This document shows, piece by piece, positions 53,203 to 61,779 of a stretch of 64,000 nt of DNA; positions within the stretch are counted from its first letter, which is position 1, and each line of letters opens with the position of its first letter. Location: positions 248,001 to 312,000 of the forward strand of contig NZ_QXMH01000002.1 of NCBI RefSeq assembly GCF_003568665.1. Reading direction: 5' to 3'. The notes below the pieces were generated by a model. It was given only the letters and a program-made list of their open reading frames with translations, had not been told where the DNA came from and did no database searches. This DNA is from Chitinophaga alhagiae (GTDB lineage Bacteria; Bacteroidota; Bacteroidia; Chitinophagales; Chitinophagaceae). A program made the position numbers and the translations under genes.

Positions 53203-53421
53203 ATGGCGAAACAGGCACTCATTAAACAGGATGGTATTATTCTCGAAGCCTTATCTAATGCGATGTTCCGGGTAAAACTGGAGAATGGACATGAGATTCT
53301 GGCTACCATTTCTGGCAAAATGAGAATGCACTATATCCGCATCCTGCCGGGTGATAAAGTTGGCGTTGAGATGAGCCCTTACGATTTGAGCAGGGGTCGT
53401 ATAATTTTCAGGTACAAATAG
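53203..53421 (+). CDS. infA: translation initiation factor IF-1
   Basis: A 72-residue OB-fold protein of exact family length that blocks the A site during initiation: [72 protein letters not shown]. It starts the infA-rpmJ-alpha segment. Confidence 0.97.
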   Translation: MAKQALIKQDGIILEALSNAMFRVKLENGHEILATISGKMRMHYIRILPGDKVGVEMSPYDLSRGRIIFRYK

Positions 53422-53452
53422 TAACAACTGGTAGATTTATAACAATTGACTC

Positions 53453-53569
53453 ATGAAAGTAAGAGCTTCCATCAAGAAAAGAAGTGCAGACTGCAAGATC
53501 GTTCGCCGCAAAGGCAAATTGCTGGTGATCAACAAGAAAAATCCCCGTTTTAAACAACGTCAGGGTTAA
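53453..53569 (+). CDS. rpmJ: 50S ribosomal protein L36 (zinc-ligand-poor type)
   Basis: A 38-residue protein starting [21 protein letters not shown] and ending in NPRFKQRQG. It is too short for usual ORF thresholds but sits in its expected place between infA and rpsM. Of the four zinc ligands of the classical L36 only Cys14 remains (the CxxC partner and the later Cys/His are replaced), so it is the zinc-independent form. Confidence 0.96.
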   Translation: MKVRASIKKRSADCKIVRRKGKLLVINKKNPRFKQRQG

Positions 53570-53615
53570 TCAGCATCTGTATACATTTAAACGAACTATA
53601 AATTAAACAATTAAT

Positions 53616-53996
53616 ATGGCACGTATAGCCGGTATTGATCTTCCTAAAAACAAAAGAGGCGAAATTGGCCTGACCTATATCTATGGTATTGGCCACTCTA
53701 CCGCCCAGTATATCCTGAGCAAAGCAGGCATTGATTTTAACAAGAAAGTGAAGGATTGGAACGATGATGAGCAATCTGCCATCCGTAACATCATTCTCCA
53801 GGAGCTGAAGGTAGAAGGTCAGCTGCGTTCTGAGGTGCAGATGAACATCAAGCGTTTGCTGGATATTGCCTGCTACCGTGGGCTGCGTCACAGGAAAGGT
53901 CTGCCGGTTAGAGGTCAGCGTACCCGTACCAACAGCCGCACCAGGAAAGGTAAACGTAAAACCGTTGCTGGTAAAAAGAAGGCACCGAAAAAATAG
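53616..53996 (+). CDS. rpsM: 30S ribosomal protein S13
   Basis: A 126-residue head protein: [40 protein letters not shown] and the tail [38 protein letters not shown], whose basic end reaches P-site tRNA. Confidence 0.97.
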   Translation: MARIAGIDLPKNKRGEIGLTYIYGIGHSTAQYILSKAGIDFNKKVKDWNDDEQSAIRNIILQELKVEGQLRSEVQMNIKRLLDIACYRGLRHRKGLPVRGQRTRTNSRTRKGKRKTVAGKKKAPKK

Positions 53997-54104
53997 TAAG
54001 ATCCCTTGGCCGGTGTCCCTTTTTCCAAGTCCGGGAGCTGGCGGCATAAAGGGTTTTTATATAAACAGGGATTTGGAATTTCATCGTTGGAATTATAACG
54101 AATT

Positions 54105-54503
54105 ATGGCAAAAGCAACTAATACAAAAGCTGCCGCTAAAAAGAGGGTAGTAAAGGTGGATAACTTCGGGGATGTACATATCTCTGCAAGTTTCAACAAC
54201 ATCATTGTAAGCATTACCAACAAACAGGGTCAGGTGATCTCCTGGTCTTCTGCCGGTAAAATGGGTTTCAAGGGTTCTAAAAAGAACACCCCGTATGCTG
54301 CCCAGCTTGCTGCTTCCGATGCTGCCAAAACCGCCTTTGACGCCGGTTTGAAGAGAGCGGACGTATTTGTAAAAGGCCCCGGTGCCGGTCGTGAGAGCGC
54401 TATCCGTGCTATCTCTAACTCCGGTATTGAGGTAACCCTCATCAAGGATGTGACCCCGCTGCCCCACAACGGCTGCCGTCCTCCCAAGAAGAGAAGGGTA
54501 TAG
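54105..54503 (+). CDS. rpsK: 30S ribosomal protein S11
   Basis: A 132-residue platform protein: [96 protein letters not shown]. The 176-bp spacer after it contains inverted repeats. Confidence 0.97.
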   Translation: MAKATNTKAAAKKRVVKVDNFGDVHISASFNNIIVSITNKQGQVISWSSAGKMGFKGSKKNTPYAAQLAASDAAKTAFDAGLKRADVFVKGPGAGRESAIRAISNSGIEVTLIKDVTPLPHNGCRPPKKRRV

Positions 54504-54514
54504 CATATTCTGTT

Positions 54515-54581
54515 GCGAATTACGAATAGCGAATTACGGGTCAAGATCATGAACGTAATGCGCGGTTCGTAATTCGTAATT
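54515..54581. repeat. AATTACG inverted repeat between rpsK and rpsD
   Basis: GCGAATTACGAAT and a second GAATTACG (54515-54538) are mirrored by TTCGTAATTCGTAATT (54566-54581). Such AATTACGAATTACG palindromes look like small dispersed intergenic elements; copy number cannot be judged from one window. Confidence 0.55.
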
Positions 54582-54609
54582 TTTATTTGTATATTTATTT
54601 ATCACAGTG

Positions 54610-54652
54610 GGTGCAAGATCGGGTTTTAAGATTTTTTAAATGAGCTTGCACC
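54610..54652 (+). promoter_or_regulatory. candidate rpsD leader hairpin
   Basis: GGTGCAAG and CTTGCACC pair across a 27-nt AT-rich loop, ending 27 nt before rpsD. S4 represses its own operon in other bacteria through mRNA structure, so this is a plausible S4 target. No T-run follows. Confidence 0.4.
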
Positions 54653-54679
54653 GTAACTAAAAAATCTGAACAACAAAAC

Positions 54680-55285
54680 ATGGCAAGGTACACAGGACCA
54701 AAGACCAAGATCTCCAGGATTTTTGGAGAGCCTATTTTAGGCAATGGCAAGTATTTAGGCAAGAACAGCAACCCTCCCGGCCAACACGGCGCACAGCGCA
54801 AACGTAAGCAACTGGGCGAGTATGCATTGCAGCTGAGAGAGAAACAAAAGGCAAAATACACTTACGGCGTGCTCGAAAAACAATTCCGTAACCTGTTTGA
54901 AGAAGCCAACCGCAGAAAAGGCGTTACCGGTGAGGTATTGATCAAACTGCTGGAAGCCCGCCTGGACAATACCGTGTTCCGCATGGGTATTGCCCCCTCC
55001 CGTCCCGCTGCACGCCAGCTTGTTTCACACAAACATGTAACCGTGAACGGTGTGGTAGTGAACGTACCCTCTTACCAGTTGAAACCTGGTGACGTGGTTG
55101 GCCTGAAAGATAAAGCCGCCGGCAACACCGCCCTCACCAGCGCTATTCGCGGTAAAAACCCGAAATTCAGCTGGCTGGACTGGAATGAGAAAGACCTGAA
55201 AGGTACATTCATTGCGTATCCGGAGAGAGAAAGCGTTCCCGAGAACATCAAGGAACAACTGATCGTAGAATTGTACTCCAAGTAA
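54680..55285 (+). CDS. rpsD: 30S ribosomal protein S4
   Basis: A 201-residue primary 16S binder: [75 protein letters not shown], then the S4 domain ([48 protein letters not shown]). The zinc-binding cysteines of some S4 proteins are absent. Confidence 0.97.
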   Translation: MARYTGPKTKISRIFGEPILGNGKYLGKNSNPPGQHGAQRKRKQLGEYALQLREKQKAKYTYGVLEKQFRNLFEEANRRKGVTGEVLIKLLEARLDNTVFRMGIAPSRPAARQLVSHKHVTVNGVVVNVPSYQLKPGDVVGLKDKAAGNTALTSAIRGKNPKFSWLDWNEKDLKGTFIAYPERESVPENIKEQLIVELYSK

Positions 55286-55355
55286 TAAGTTATAGCCACC
55301 AGCCGGTGGCTATAGCCGTATAACATAAGTTAAAACTCATAAATCAAGCATATCA

Positions 55356-56351
55356 ATGGCAATTCTTAATTTCCAAAAGCCTGACAAGATCGTTTTGCAG
55401 AAGTCTACGGACTTTGAAGCTCAATTCGAATTCCGTCCGTTAGAACCGGGTTATGGTGTGACAATCGGGAATGCGCTCCGCCGTGTACTGTTGTCTTCAT
55501 TGGAGGGCTATGCCATTGTGGGAATCAAGATTGAAGGAGCTGATCACGAGTTTGCCACCCTGAAAGGGATCACGGAAGACGTTACCGAAATCATCCTCAA
55601 CCTGAAACAGGTCCGTTTCAAAAAGATCGTTGAGAACGAAGTAGGCAGCGAAAAGATCCAGATCTCCATCAAAGGCAAAACCGAGTTCCGTGCGGACATG
55701 ATCGAGAAAGCCACCAATTCTTTCCAGATCATGAACCCCGAGCTGCTGATCTGCACCCTGGACCCTTCTGCCAAGCTGGACATTGAACTGACCATCGGCA
55801 AAGGCCGCGGTTACGTACCGGCTGAAGAGAACAGGCCCAAAGATGCAATCTTTGGTTACATCGCAATCGACTCTGTATTCACGCCTATCAAAAACGTGAA
55901 ATACAGCATCGAGAACACCCGTGTGGAACAAAAAACGGACTACGAAAAGCTGATCATGGAAGTGATCACTGATGGTACCATCCACCCGGAAGAAGCCGTT
56001 AAACAGGCTTCCCGCATCCTGATCCAACACCTGATGATCATCACCGATGAAAACATCAGCTTCGATACCAAAGACACTGAGAAGGAAGATGTAGTGGACG
56101 AACAGACCCTGCAGCTCCGCAAGATCCTGAAAACGCCGCTGGAAGACCTGGACCTGAGCGTTCGCGCGTTCAACTGTCTGAAAGCCGCCAAGATCAACTC
56201 CCTGAGCGAACTGGTACAGTACGAACAGGAAGAACTGATGAAGTTCAGGAACTTCGGCCAGAAATCCCTCAGCGAGATCGAACAGGTACTGGGCGAAAGA
56301 GGCCTGCACTTCGGTATGGACCTGTCCAAACTGAAACTGGACGAAGAATAG
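55356..56351 (+). CDS. rpoA: DNA-directed RNA polymerase alpha subunit
   Basis: A 331-residue subunit. N-terminal dimerisation/assembly domain (about 1-230: [77 protein letters not shown]) and C-terminal domain (about 255-325: [53 protein letters not shown]). A long hairpin lies between it and rplQ. Confidence 0.98.
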   Translation: MAILNFQKPDKIVLQKSTDFEAQFEFRPLEPGYGVTIGNALRRVLLSSLEGYAIVGIKIEGADHEFATLKGITEDVTEIILNLKQVRFKKIVENEVGSEKIQISIKGKTEFRADMIEKATNSFQIMNPELLICTLDPSAKLDIELTIGKGRGYVPAEENRPKDAIFGYIAIDSVFTPIKNVKYSIENTRVEQKTDYEKLIMEVITDGTIHPEEAVKQASRILIQHLMIITDENISFDTKDTEKEDVVDEQTLQLRKILKTPLEDLDLSVRAFNCLKAAKINSLSELVQYEQEELMKFRNFGQKSLSEIEQVLGERGLHFGMDLSKLKLDEE

Positions 56352-56363
56352 TATTCGTATAAC

Positions 56364-56398
56364 ACAAATCACGGAACCGGAAGGCATCCGTGATTTGT
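56364..56398 (+). promoter_or_regulatory. 11-bp hairpin in the rpoA-rplQ spacer
   Basis: ACAAATCACGG and CCGTGATTTGT pair perfectly around a 13-nt loop and are followed by ATTTTAT, too weak for a clear terminator. It may attenuate or be an RNA-processing site that sets the ratio of rpoA to rplQ. Confidence 0.5.
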
Positions 56399-56461
56399 AT
56401 TTTATAACAAGTACCTTATAATTCCTGACACGGTATAAGGGAACACAAACAAACAAAAGTC

Positions 56462-56971
56462 ATGCGTCACGGAGTAAAATTGAACAGGCTGAGCCGTACT
56501 TCCGCTCACCGTAAAGCGCTGATGAGCAACCTCGCTTGCGAGCTGATCAGCCACAAACGTATTCAAACCACCTTAGCGAAAGCAAAAGCGCTGCGCGTTT
56601 ACATTGAACCAATGCTGACCCGCGCTAAAACCGACAGCACCCACAACCGTCGTATTGTTTTCAGCTACCTGCAGGATAAAGAAGCCATCACAGAACTGTT
56701 TGGCACTATCAGCGAAAAAATCGCCAATCGCCCCGGCGGTTACACCCGCATCATCAAACTCGGTAAGAGGATCGGTGACAACGCGGAAGTAGCCCTGATC
56801 GAACTGGTTGACTTTAACGAAATATACGGTAAATCTGCCGAGGCTGAAAAAGCACCGGCCAAGAAAACCCGTCGTGCCGGTGGCGCTAAAAAGAAAGCAG
56901 ATGAGAAAGCCGCAGAACCTGCCGCTCCCGCTGCTGAAGCACCCGCAACTGAAGAAAAAGCTGCTGAATAG
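56462..56971 (+). CDS. rplQ: 50S ribosomal protein L17 with Ala/Lys-rich tail
   Basis: A 169-residue protein. The core to about residue 125 is standard ([58 protein letters not shown]). Beyond it is a low-complexity tail of Ala, Lys, Glu and Pro ([20 protein letters not shown]...), absent from E. coli L17 but usual in Bacteroidota. Last gene of the translation cluster. Confidence 0.97.
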   Translation: MRHGVKLNRLSRTSAHRKALMSNLACELISHKRIQTTLAKAKALRVYIEPMLTRAKTDSTHNRRIVFSYLQDKEAITELFGTISEKIANRPGGYTRIIKLGKRIGDNAEVALIELVDFNEIYGKSAEAEKAPAKKTRRAGGAKKKADEKAAEPAAPAAEAPATEEKAAE

Positions 56972-56992
56972 TTTTTTTTAACGATACAGGAA

Positions 56993-57023
56993 AAGCTGCC
57001 CTGGTGAGAGGGCAGCTTTTTTT
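56993..57023 (+). terminator. rplQ terminator
   Basis: AAGCTGCCCT and AGGGCAGCTT pair around GGTGAG and are followed by T7. It ends the alpha operon. Confidence 0.92.
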
Positions 57024-57118
57024 ATAGATAAAGGTCACCCGGTTACCCGGGAACATTTCCCGCCTTTGTGGATGTTATATGTAAAAATTTATTAATTTAG
57101 CTAAAACATCCCATACCT

Positions 57119-57925
57119 ATGCGCTACCTCCAATGTGGTCATTGTGCCCGGCACAGTGCCCTCAAATCCGGATACATCACCTTCTGCGATCATTGCGGCA
57201 AAAAATTCCCGCTTACTTTTGCTGCCTGGCAGGCCCATCACCCACAGGGCAGCTTTGAGGAGTTTGCGGAAGAAACGGGTATTTCCGAGGAAGCCCGGCA
57301 GGCCGCTGAAAGAAAATCACAGCACTGGATATTCACCATCCGTCAGAAAGCGGCACTGATCACCGGTATAGTGGTGCTGGTGGCCTGCAGTACGCTGGGT
57401 GCCTGGTACGGCCCGGGACTGGTAAAGATGTTCAGCAAACCCACGGTACCGGCCGCCATGCTGGAAACCGGTAACTGGCGTACTTTCAGGGGCAATGTGC
57501 TGCGTCTCCAGACGCCCTTGTCCCTTTCTCCGGCAGACCGGAAAGATATGCCCAACCTGCGTTTTAAGGCATTCACAGGCGGCGGCAGGGCAGAAGGGCT
57601 GGAAATAACCATGGAAGAAGCCATTTTCCTGTCTCACTCGCAGGTAGACCTGGAGCCGTCTGCCAGAAAGGCGGCAGACGTGCTGGCAAGGCAAAAGGGC
57701 GTTTCACAGTTCAGTTACAGCGAAAAGCGGGTGCAGCTTAACGGCGCGCCGGCCATGTGGCAGCAGGGCAGCTACGTGCAGGATCATTCCGCCCCCATGG
57801 AGTTCAGCAGCCTGGTGGTAGTGAAAGGCGGCATCAGTGTACAAGTACTGGTCATCCACCCCGGAAATGACTCCACAGGCAGGCGCGTGGCGGAAGAAGT
57901 GTTAAAATCCGCCCAAATGAACTGA
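57119..57925 (+). CDS. zinc-ribbon membrane protein of unknown function
   Basis: A 268-residue protein. Residues 6-26 form a zinc ribbon (CGHC at 6-9 and CDHC at 23-26), residues about 30-75 are polar, residues about 78-98 are a single membrane helix (AALITGIVVLVACSTLGAWYG), and the C-terminal 165 residues are a soluble domain with strands (GLEITMEEAIFLSHSQVDLEPSARKAAD, APMEFSSLVVVKGGISVQVLVIH). The zinc ribbon is probably cytosolic and the large domain periplasmic. Family not recognised. It lies between rplQ and carA and probably has its own promoter. Confidence 0.72.
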   Translation: MRYLQCGHCARHSALKSGYITFCDHCGKKFPLTFAAWQAHHPQGSFEEFAEETGISEEARQAAERKSQHWIFTIRQKAALITGIVVLVACSTLGAWYGPGLVKMFSKPTVPAAMLETGNWRTFRGNVLRLQTPLSLSPADRKDMPNLRFKAFTGGGRAEGLEITMEEAIFLSHSQVDLEPSARKAADVLARQKGVSQFSYSEKRVQLNGAPAMWQQGSYVQDHSAPMEFSSLVVVKGGISVQVLVIHPGNDSTGRRVAEEVLKSAQMN

Positions 57926-57965
57926 ACGGCCGTAAATTAGCTGCTCAAAATTCAAAATCATGCCC

Positions 57966-57973
57966 TAACTTTG
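57966..57973 (+). promoter_or_regulatory. carA promoter (-7 box)
   Basis: TAACTTTG matches TAnnTTTG, about 52 bases before the carA ATG; no clear -33 box. An in-frame TTG inside the box is therefore not the start codon. Confidence 0.6.
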
Positions 57974-58024
57974 CAAAGTTTTAACCGTTCCGTTCCGGAA
58001 CATAAAAAAGAAAGGGTAAGCAGA

Positions 58025-59137
58025 ATGCCGCAAACTACCAGATCCACACAGCCCGCCATGCTGTTGTTAGAAGATGGCACCGTTTTTCATGGTAAAGCGT
58101 TCGGAAAAGTTGGGACCGCATCCGGCGAACTTTGTTTTAATACAGGTATGACCGGTTACCAGGAAGTTTTCACAGATCCTTCCTACAAAGGGCAGGTGCT
58201 GATTATGAACAACTGTTACGTGGGTAACTATGGTACCAAAAATGAGGATGTGGAAAGCAGCAGTGTGAAAATCAGCGGGTTGATCTGTAAAAATATTGCG
58301 CATAACTACTCCCGCAAAATGGCGGACGAATCCCTGGCTAAATTCCTGGAAGATAACAACCTGGTAGCCATTCATGAAGTAGATACCCGCGCCCTGGTAT
58401 CTCACATCCGCAGCAAAGGCGCCATGAACTGCATTATTTCCTCTGAAATACTGGATGAAAAGAAGCTGAAGGAAGAGTTGAGTAAAGTGCCTTCCATGGA
58501 AGGGCTGGCGCTCTGCGCGGAAGTGTCTACCCAAGAGCCTTATTTTGTAGGAGACCCGAATGCAGAGATCCGCATAGCTGTGCTGGACAATGGGGTAAAA
58601 CGCAACATGCTCAAATGCCTGTCCGAAAAAGGGGCCTACCTGAAGGTGCATCCCACGCAAACCAGCTTTGAGGAATGCGAGACCTTCCAGCCGCATGCTT
58701 ATTTTATATCCAACGGCCCTGGTGACCCGGCGCCGCTCGCATACGCGGTAGAGACCATCAAAAAAGTGCTGGCGGCCAACCGCCCGCTGTTCGGTATCTG
58801 CCTGGGCCACCAATTGCTGGCCATGGCCAATGGCATCCCTACGTACAAAATGCACCACGGCCACAGGGGGCTCAACCACCCGGTAAAGAACCTGCTCACC
58901 GGCAAGTGTGAGATCACCACCCAGAACCATGGTTTTGCCATAGACGCAAAAGCGGTGGCAGCCTCTGACAATGTGGAAGTTACGCACGTGAACCTGAACG
59001 ATCAGTCTGTAGAAGGCATCCGCATCAAGAACAAACCCGCCTTTTCTGTGCAATATCACCCGGAGTCCACCCCCGGCCCGCACGATTCCCGCTACCTGTT
59101 TGACGACTTTTTCACAATGATCCGCGCAAACATGTAA
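58025..59137 (+). CDS. carA: carbamoyl-phosphate synthase small (glutaminase) subunit
   Basis: A 370-residue glutamine amidotransferase that supplies ammonia to CarB for pyrimidine and arginine synthesis. The N-terminal domain shows LLLEDGTVFHGKAFG, GELCFNTGMTGYQEVFTDPSYKGQ. The class I glutaminase has Cys259 in GICLGHQ, His345 and Glu347 in QYHPES. carB is not adjacent. Position after rplQ is common in Bacteroidota. Confidence 0.96.
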   Translation: MPQTTRSTQPAMLLLEDGTVFHGKAFGKVGTASGELCFNTGMTGYQEVFTDPSYKGQVLIMNNCYVGNYGTKNEDVESSSVKISGLICKNIAHNYSRKMADESLAKFLEDNNLVAIHEVDTRALVSHIRSKGAMNCIISSEILDEKKLKEELSKVPSMEGLALCAEVSTQEPYFVGDPNAEIRIAVLDNGVKRNMLKCLSEKGAYLKVHPTQTSFEECETFQPHAYFISNGPGDPAPLAYAVETIKKVLAANRPLFGICLGHQLLAMANGIPTYKMHHGHRGLNHPVKNLLTGKCEITTQNHGFAIDAKAVAASDNVEVTHVNLNDQSVEGIRIKNKPAFSVQYHPESTPGPHDSRYLFDDFFTMIRANM

Positions 59138-59176
59138 GGAAATCCCTTCGCATTGTACATTACTGGAAAAAATATA

Positions 59177-59230
59177 AACGGTCCTGAGGAATCAGGACCG
59201 TTGCATTTTAAAATTCCACGTTATGAAAAC
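59177..59230. repeat. hairpin-plus-box element 1 (also carA terminator candidate)
   Basis: AACGGTCCTGA/TCAGGACCGTT (59177-59202) is a perfect 11-bp stem with a GGAA loop, followed by TTGCATTT and AAATTCCACGTTATGAAAA (59211-59229). The same order recurs in element 2. On the minus strand the hairpin is followed by TATATTTTTT, making it a terminator there. Confidence 0.7.
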
Positions 59231-59401
59231 TAGCGAAAGGTACTGCGCGGTTAAGCACAATACCCACCTTGTCTTTTCATTACATGACAATATTATGAAA
59301 AAATCAGGAGCTTATGGCGGCAAATTGGGCTGAAATTTCCTTGAAATAGAGGAATTTAAATTGCAATCGGTTGGAAAAAGATAAATATGGGAATTAAGGA
59401 T

Positions 59402-59528
59402 AAAAAAATACGGCTCTGTGAACAGAGCCGTTTGCCTTTATAAATTCCACGTTATGAAAAACTGATACAAAAATATGATTAATTAGCTAAAACGTTTTAG
59501 TTTGTCGCCGACTTTTTACATAATGTTG
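59402..59528 (-). ncRNA. candidate small RNA, about 127 nt
   Basis: On the minus strand TTTG (59565-59562), a 19-bp spacer and GACCTTTG (59542-59535) make a promoter one base off consensus. Transcription from about 59528 would cross the palindrome CTAAAACGTTTTAG (about 59485-59498), the box complementary to AAATTCCACGTTATGAAAA (59442-59460) and end in the hairpin ACGGCTCTGT/ACAGAGCCGT (59410-59431) followed by seven T. No coding frame. No known family recognised. Confidence 0.45.
59410..59460. repeat. hairpin-plus-box element 2
   Basis: The hairpin ACGGCTCTGT/ACAGAGCCGT is followed by TTTGCCTTTAT and the same 19-nt box AAATTCCACGTTATGAAAA (59442-59460) as element 1. The box is conserved exactly while the stem differs in sequence but keeps pairing, which points to RNA function or a mobile 3' element. 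Confidence 0.7.
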
Positions 59529-59888
59529 ATAATGCAAAGGTCGCGCCATTTTCCCATTTGTCAAAATTATACAAGTTAAATTTTTGCTAAGGAGGTTCCG
59601 TATTTTCGTCCACATAGATTTAACTTTTTATTATTTGTTATATTAACCCTTTGTGTCTTGATTACACAGTAAAAGTAGGCAATAAATTTAAATTTCAAAA
59701 TTCATTTTCCGAAAATTTTACTCTTTTTAGCCTAAAAATTAAATATGTAATTATTTATAATGTAAATATTCAATGTTCATAAGCATTGCAGCCGATAATT
59801 TGGGAAACATGATTTTTGTCATGTTTTGAAATGGTAATGTTTTTTTAACATTAAGCTGCTGGATTTTACCGGTCTGTGGTGAATGGTT

Positions 59889-61082
59889 TTACTGGCGGCC
59901 TGGATATACTTCCAATGCTTTAGCCAGGCAATCCATGGCTTTGGCAATATCTTCCAGGTTCAATACATATGCCAGCCGCACTTCCTGCCTGCCAAGGCCG
60001 GGAGTGGCGTAAAAACCGGTGGCGGGAGACAGCATGACCGTCTGTTGCTCGTGGGCAAAAGACTCTAGCAACCACTGGCAGAACTTGTCGGCGTCATCAA
60101 TAGGCAAGCGGGCCATGGCGTAAAAAGCACCGCCCGGGTTGGGGCAGAATACGCCGGGTATGGCATTCAGCCGCGCCACCAGCAAATCCCGCCGGCCCTG
60201 GTATTCCGCCTTGATGCTGTCAAAATAATTATCCGGCAGGTCTACCGCAGCTTCTGCAGCAATCTGCGCAAAGCTGGGCGGGCTCAGGCGGGCCTGGGCA
60301 AACTTCATCACCGCGTCAAGCAGGCCGCGGTTATGCGTTACTACGGCGCCAATACGGGCCCCGCAGGCACTATAACGTTTGGAAATGGTATCAAATACTA
60401 CTACATGCTGCTCCAGGCCGGCAATATGCAGGGCGGAAATATTTTCGCCGTCGTAGCTGAATTCCCGGTAAGCCTCGTCAGAGAACAAAAACAGGTTGTG
60501 TTTCAGGCAAAGGGCTTTCAAAACCTCCATTTCCGCGCGGCTGTACAGGTAGCCGGTGGGGTTGTTGGGGTTGCAGATGAGGATGGCCTTTGTTTTAGGC
60601 GTTATCATCTTCTCGAAATCCTCAATGGGGGGGAGGGCAAAGCCTGTGTCTATGGTAGATGTAACGGGTACTATGTTCACCTCCGCCTCTACGGCAAACC
60701 CGTTGTAGTTAGCGTAAAACGGCTCCGGAACAATCACTTCATCACCGGGGTCCAGGCAGGCCATAAAACCGAAAATAATAGCCTCGGAACCGCCTGTGGT
60801 CACAATGATCTCCGTATGGTCTACCGTAATGCCGAATTTGCTGTAATAACCGGTCAGTTTCCGGCGGTAGCTCTCGTTACCCGCGCTGTGGCTGTATTCC
60901 AGTATCTTGAAGTCAGATTTCCGTACGGCTTCCAGTATGGGTGCCGGCGTTTCAATATCCGGTTGGCCGATGTTCAGGTGATAAACTTTGGTCCCTCTTT
61001 TTTTAGCTGCTTCTGCAAAGGGTACCAGCTTGCGGATGGGCGAGGGCGGCATGATCTGCCCCCGTTGACTGATCTTAGGCAT
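59889..61082 (-). CDS. class I PLP-dependent aminotransferase (aspartate-type)
   Basis: A 397-residue fold-type I enzyme. PLP lysine is Lys235 in TISKRYSACGAR; NPNNPTG (171-177) and SDEAYREF (Asp202) line the cofactor; HLNIGQPDIETP and TTGGSEAI are typical of the AspC/alanine-type subgroup Ib. Substrate may be aspartate, alanine or aromatic amino acids. Its minus-strand promoter is visible (TAACTTTG, 61112-61105), 22 bases before the ATG. It stands alone. Confidence 0.92.
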   Translation of the reverse strand: MPKISQRGQIMPPSPIRKLVPFAEAAKKRGTKVYHLNIGQPDIETPAPILEAVRKSDFKILEYSHSAGNESYRRKLTGYYSKFGITVDHTEIIVTTGGSEAIIFGFMACLDPGDEVIVPEPFYANYNGFAVEAEVNIVPVTSTIDTGFALPPIEDFEKMITPKTKAILICNPNNPTGYLYSRAEMEVLKALCLKHNLFLFSDEAYREFSYDGENISALHIAGLEQHVVVFDTISKRYSACGARIGAVVTHNRGLLDAVMKFAQARLSPPSFAQIAAEAAVDLPDNYFDSIKAEYQGRRDLLVARLNAIPGVFCPNPGGAFYAMARLPIDDADKFCQWLLESFAHEQQTVMLSPATGFYATPGLGRQEVRLAYVLNLEDIAKAMDCLAKALEVYPGRQ

Positions 61083-61126
61083 TTGGTGTCTGATTTTAGC
61101 GATGCAAAGTTAAGGGAAGCATATAA

Positions 61127-61154
61127 TAAAAAAGCCCCCGTTATGAACGGGGGC
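61127..61154 (-). terminator. terminator of the DUF1573 gene
   Basis: GCCCCCGTT and AACGGGGGC pair around ATG; on the minus strand TTTTTTATTAT follows. It ends the DUF1573 transcript 25 bp past its stop and just before the aminotransferase promoter. Confidence 0.9.
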
Positions 61155-61178
61155 CGATATCAGTGAGCTTTTACGCTT

Positions 61179-61583
61179 TTAGTTCTCTACTGTGCCGGTG
61201 ATCACCAGTTCTTTTTCCTGATCTACTCCCTTGAGCTTCAGATACACGGTTTTGGTGGGCTTGCCTGTTGCGTTGGCGCTGTAGGTGGCGGTTATTTTAC
61301 CGCTTTTGCCCGGCAGGATCGGTTCTACGGTCCAGTTAGGCACCGTACAACCGCAACTGGCCTTTGCCGTTTCGATCAGCACGGGCGCTGTGGAAATATT
61401 GGTAAATTCGAACGTAACAGTTACCGGTTTGTTCAGCTTGGTTACGCCAAAATCAACAGTTTCCTTCTTGAACTTCAGTTTCGCATCTACGGCATTGGCC
61501 GCGCCTGAACCGTTCTGGGCCTGTGCCCACGCACCGGTGGCCAGCAGCATGCTCGCAAATAGGGATAAGATAAATTTTTTCAT
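61179..61583 (-). CDS. secreted DUF1573-domain protein
   Basis: A 134-residue exported protein: signal peptide (ILSLFASMLLATGAWAQ), then one Ig-like DUF1573 domain (KFKKETVDFGVTKLNKPVTVTFEFTNISTAPVLIETAKASCGCTVPNWTVEPILPGKSGKITATYSA). The SCGCT motif, with two cysteines, is the family hallmark. Function is not established; periplasmic or surface location. It is divergent from the E1 dehydrogenase gene and has its own terminator. Confidence 0.92.
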   Translation of the reverse strand: MKKFILSLFASMLLATGAWAQAQNGSGAANAVDAKLKFKKETVDFGVTKLNKPVTVTFEFTNISTAPVLIETAKASCGCTVPNWTVEPILPGKSGKITATYSANATGKPTKTVYLKLKGVDQEKELVITGTVEN

Positions 61584-61752
61584 GTCAAGTTTGGTTTTAA
61601 ACGATTGGTTAAAACGATATAGTTCACACCAGTTTCCAGATCAAATTTACGGCCAAAAATTGAACCGCAGGTAGCAAGATATTAAAAATTTCTTAAAAAT
61701 TTAATTATTCACAGGGAGCAACAGGGATATTACCCATTCACCATTTTTCCTT

Positions 61753-61760
61753 TACATTTG
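61753..61760 (+). promoter_or_regulatory. promoter (-7 box) of the E1 dehydrogenase gene
   Basis: TACATTTG is a perfect TAnnTTTG box 19 bases before the ATG at 61780; the -33 region lacks TTTG. Confidence 0.6.
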
Positions 61761-61779
61761 TGTTTTAACCAAGGTTGGC

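Larger units (their letters stand above)
59138..59888. other. 751-bp convergent intergenic region
   Basis: Between carA and the aminotransferase lie two related hairpin-plus-box elements (59177-59230, 59410-59460), a candidate minus-strand small-RNA gene (59402-59565), and a very AT-rich stretch with stems AACATGA/TCATGTT (about 59804-59824) and TAATGTT/AACATTA (about 59833-59852). The last two may help end the aminotransferase transcript. No protein gene is credible. Confidence 0.6.

Noticed and set aside
59223-59333. 36-codon frame starting at the ATG of the conserved box after carA
   Set aside because: The second copy of the box gives only ATG-AAA-AAC-stop, so the conserved ATG is not a shared start codon and the frame looks accidental.
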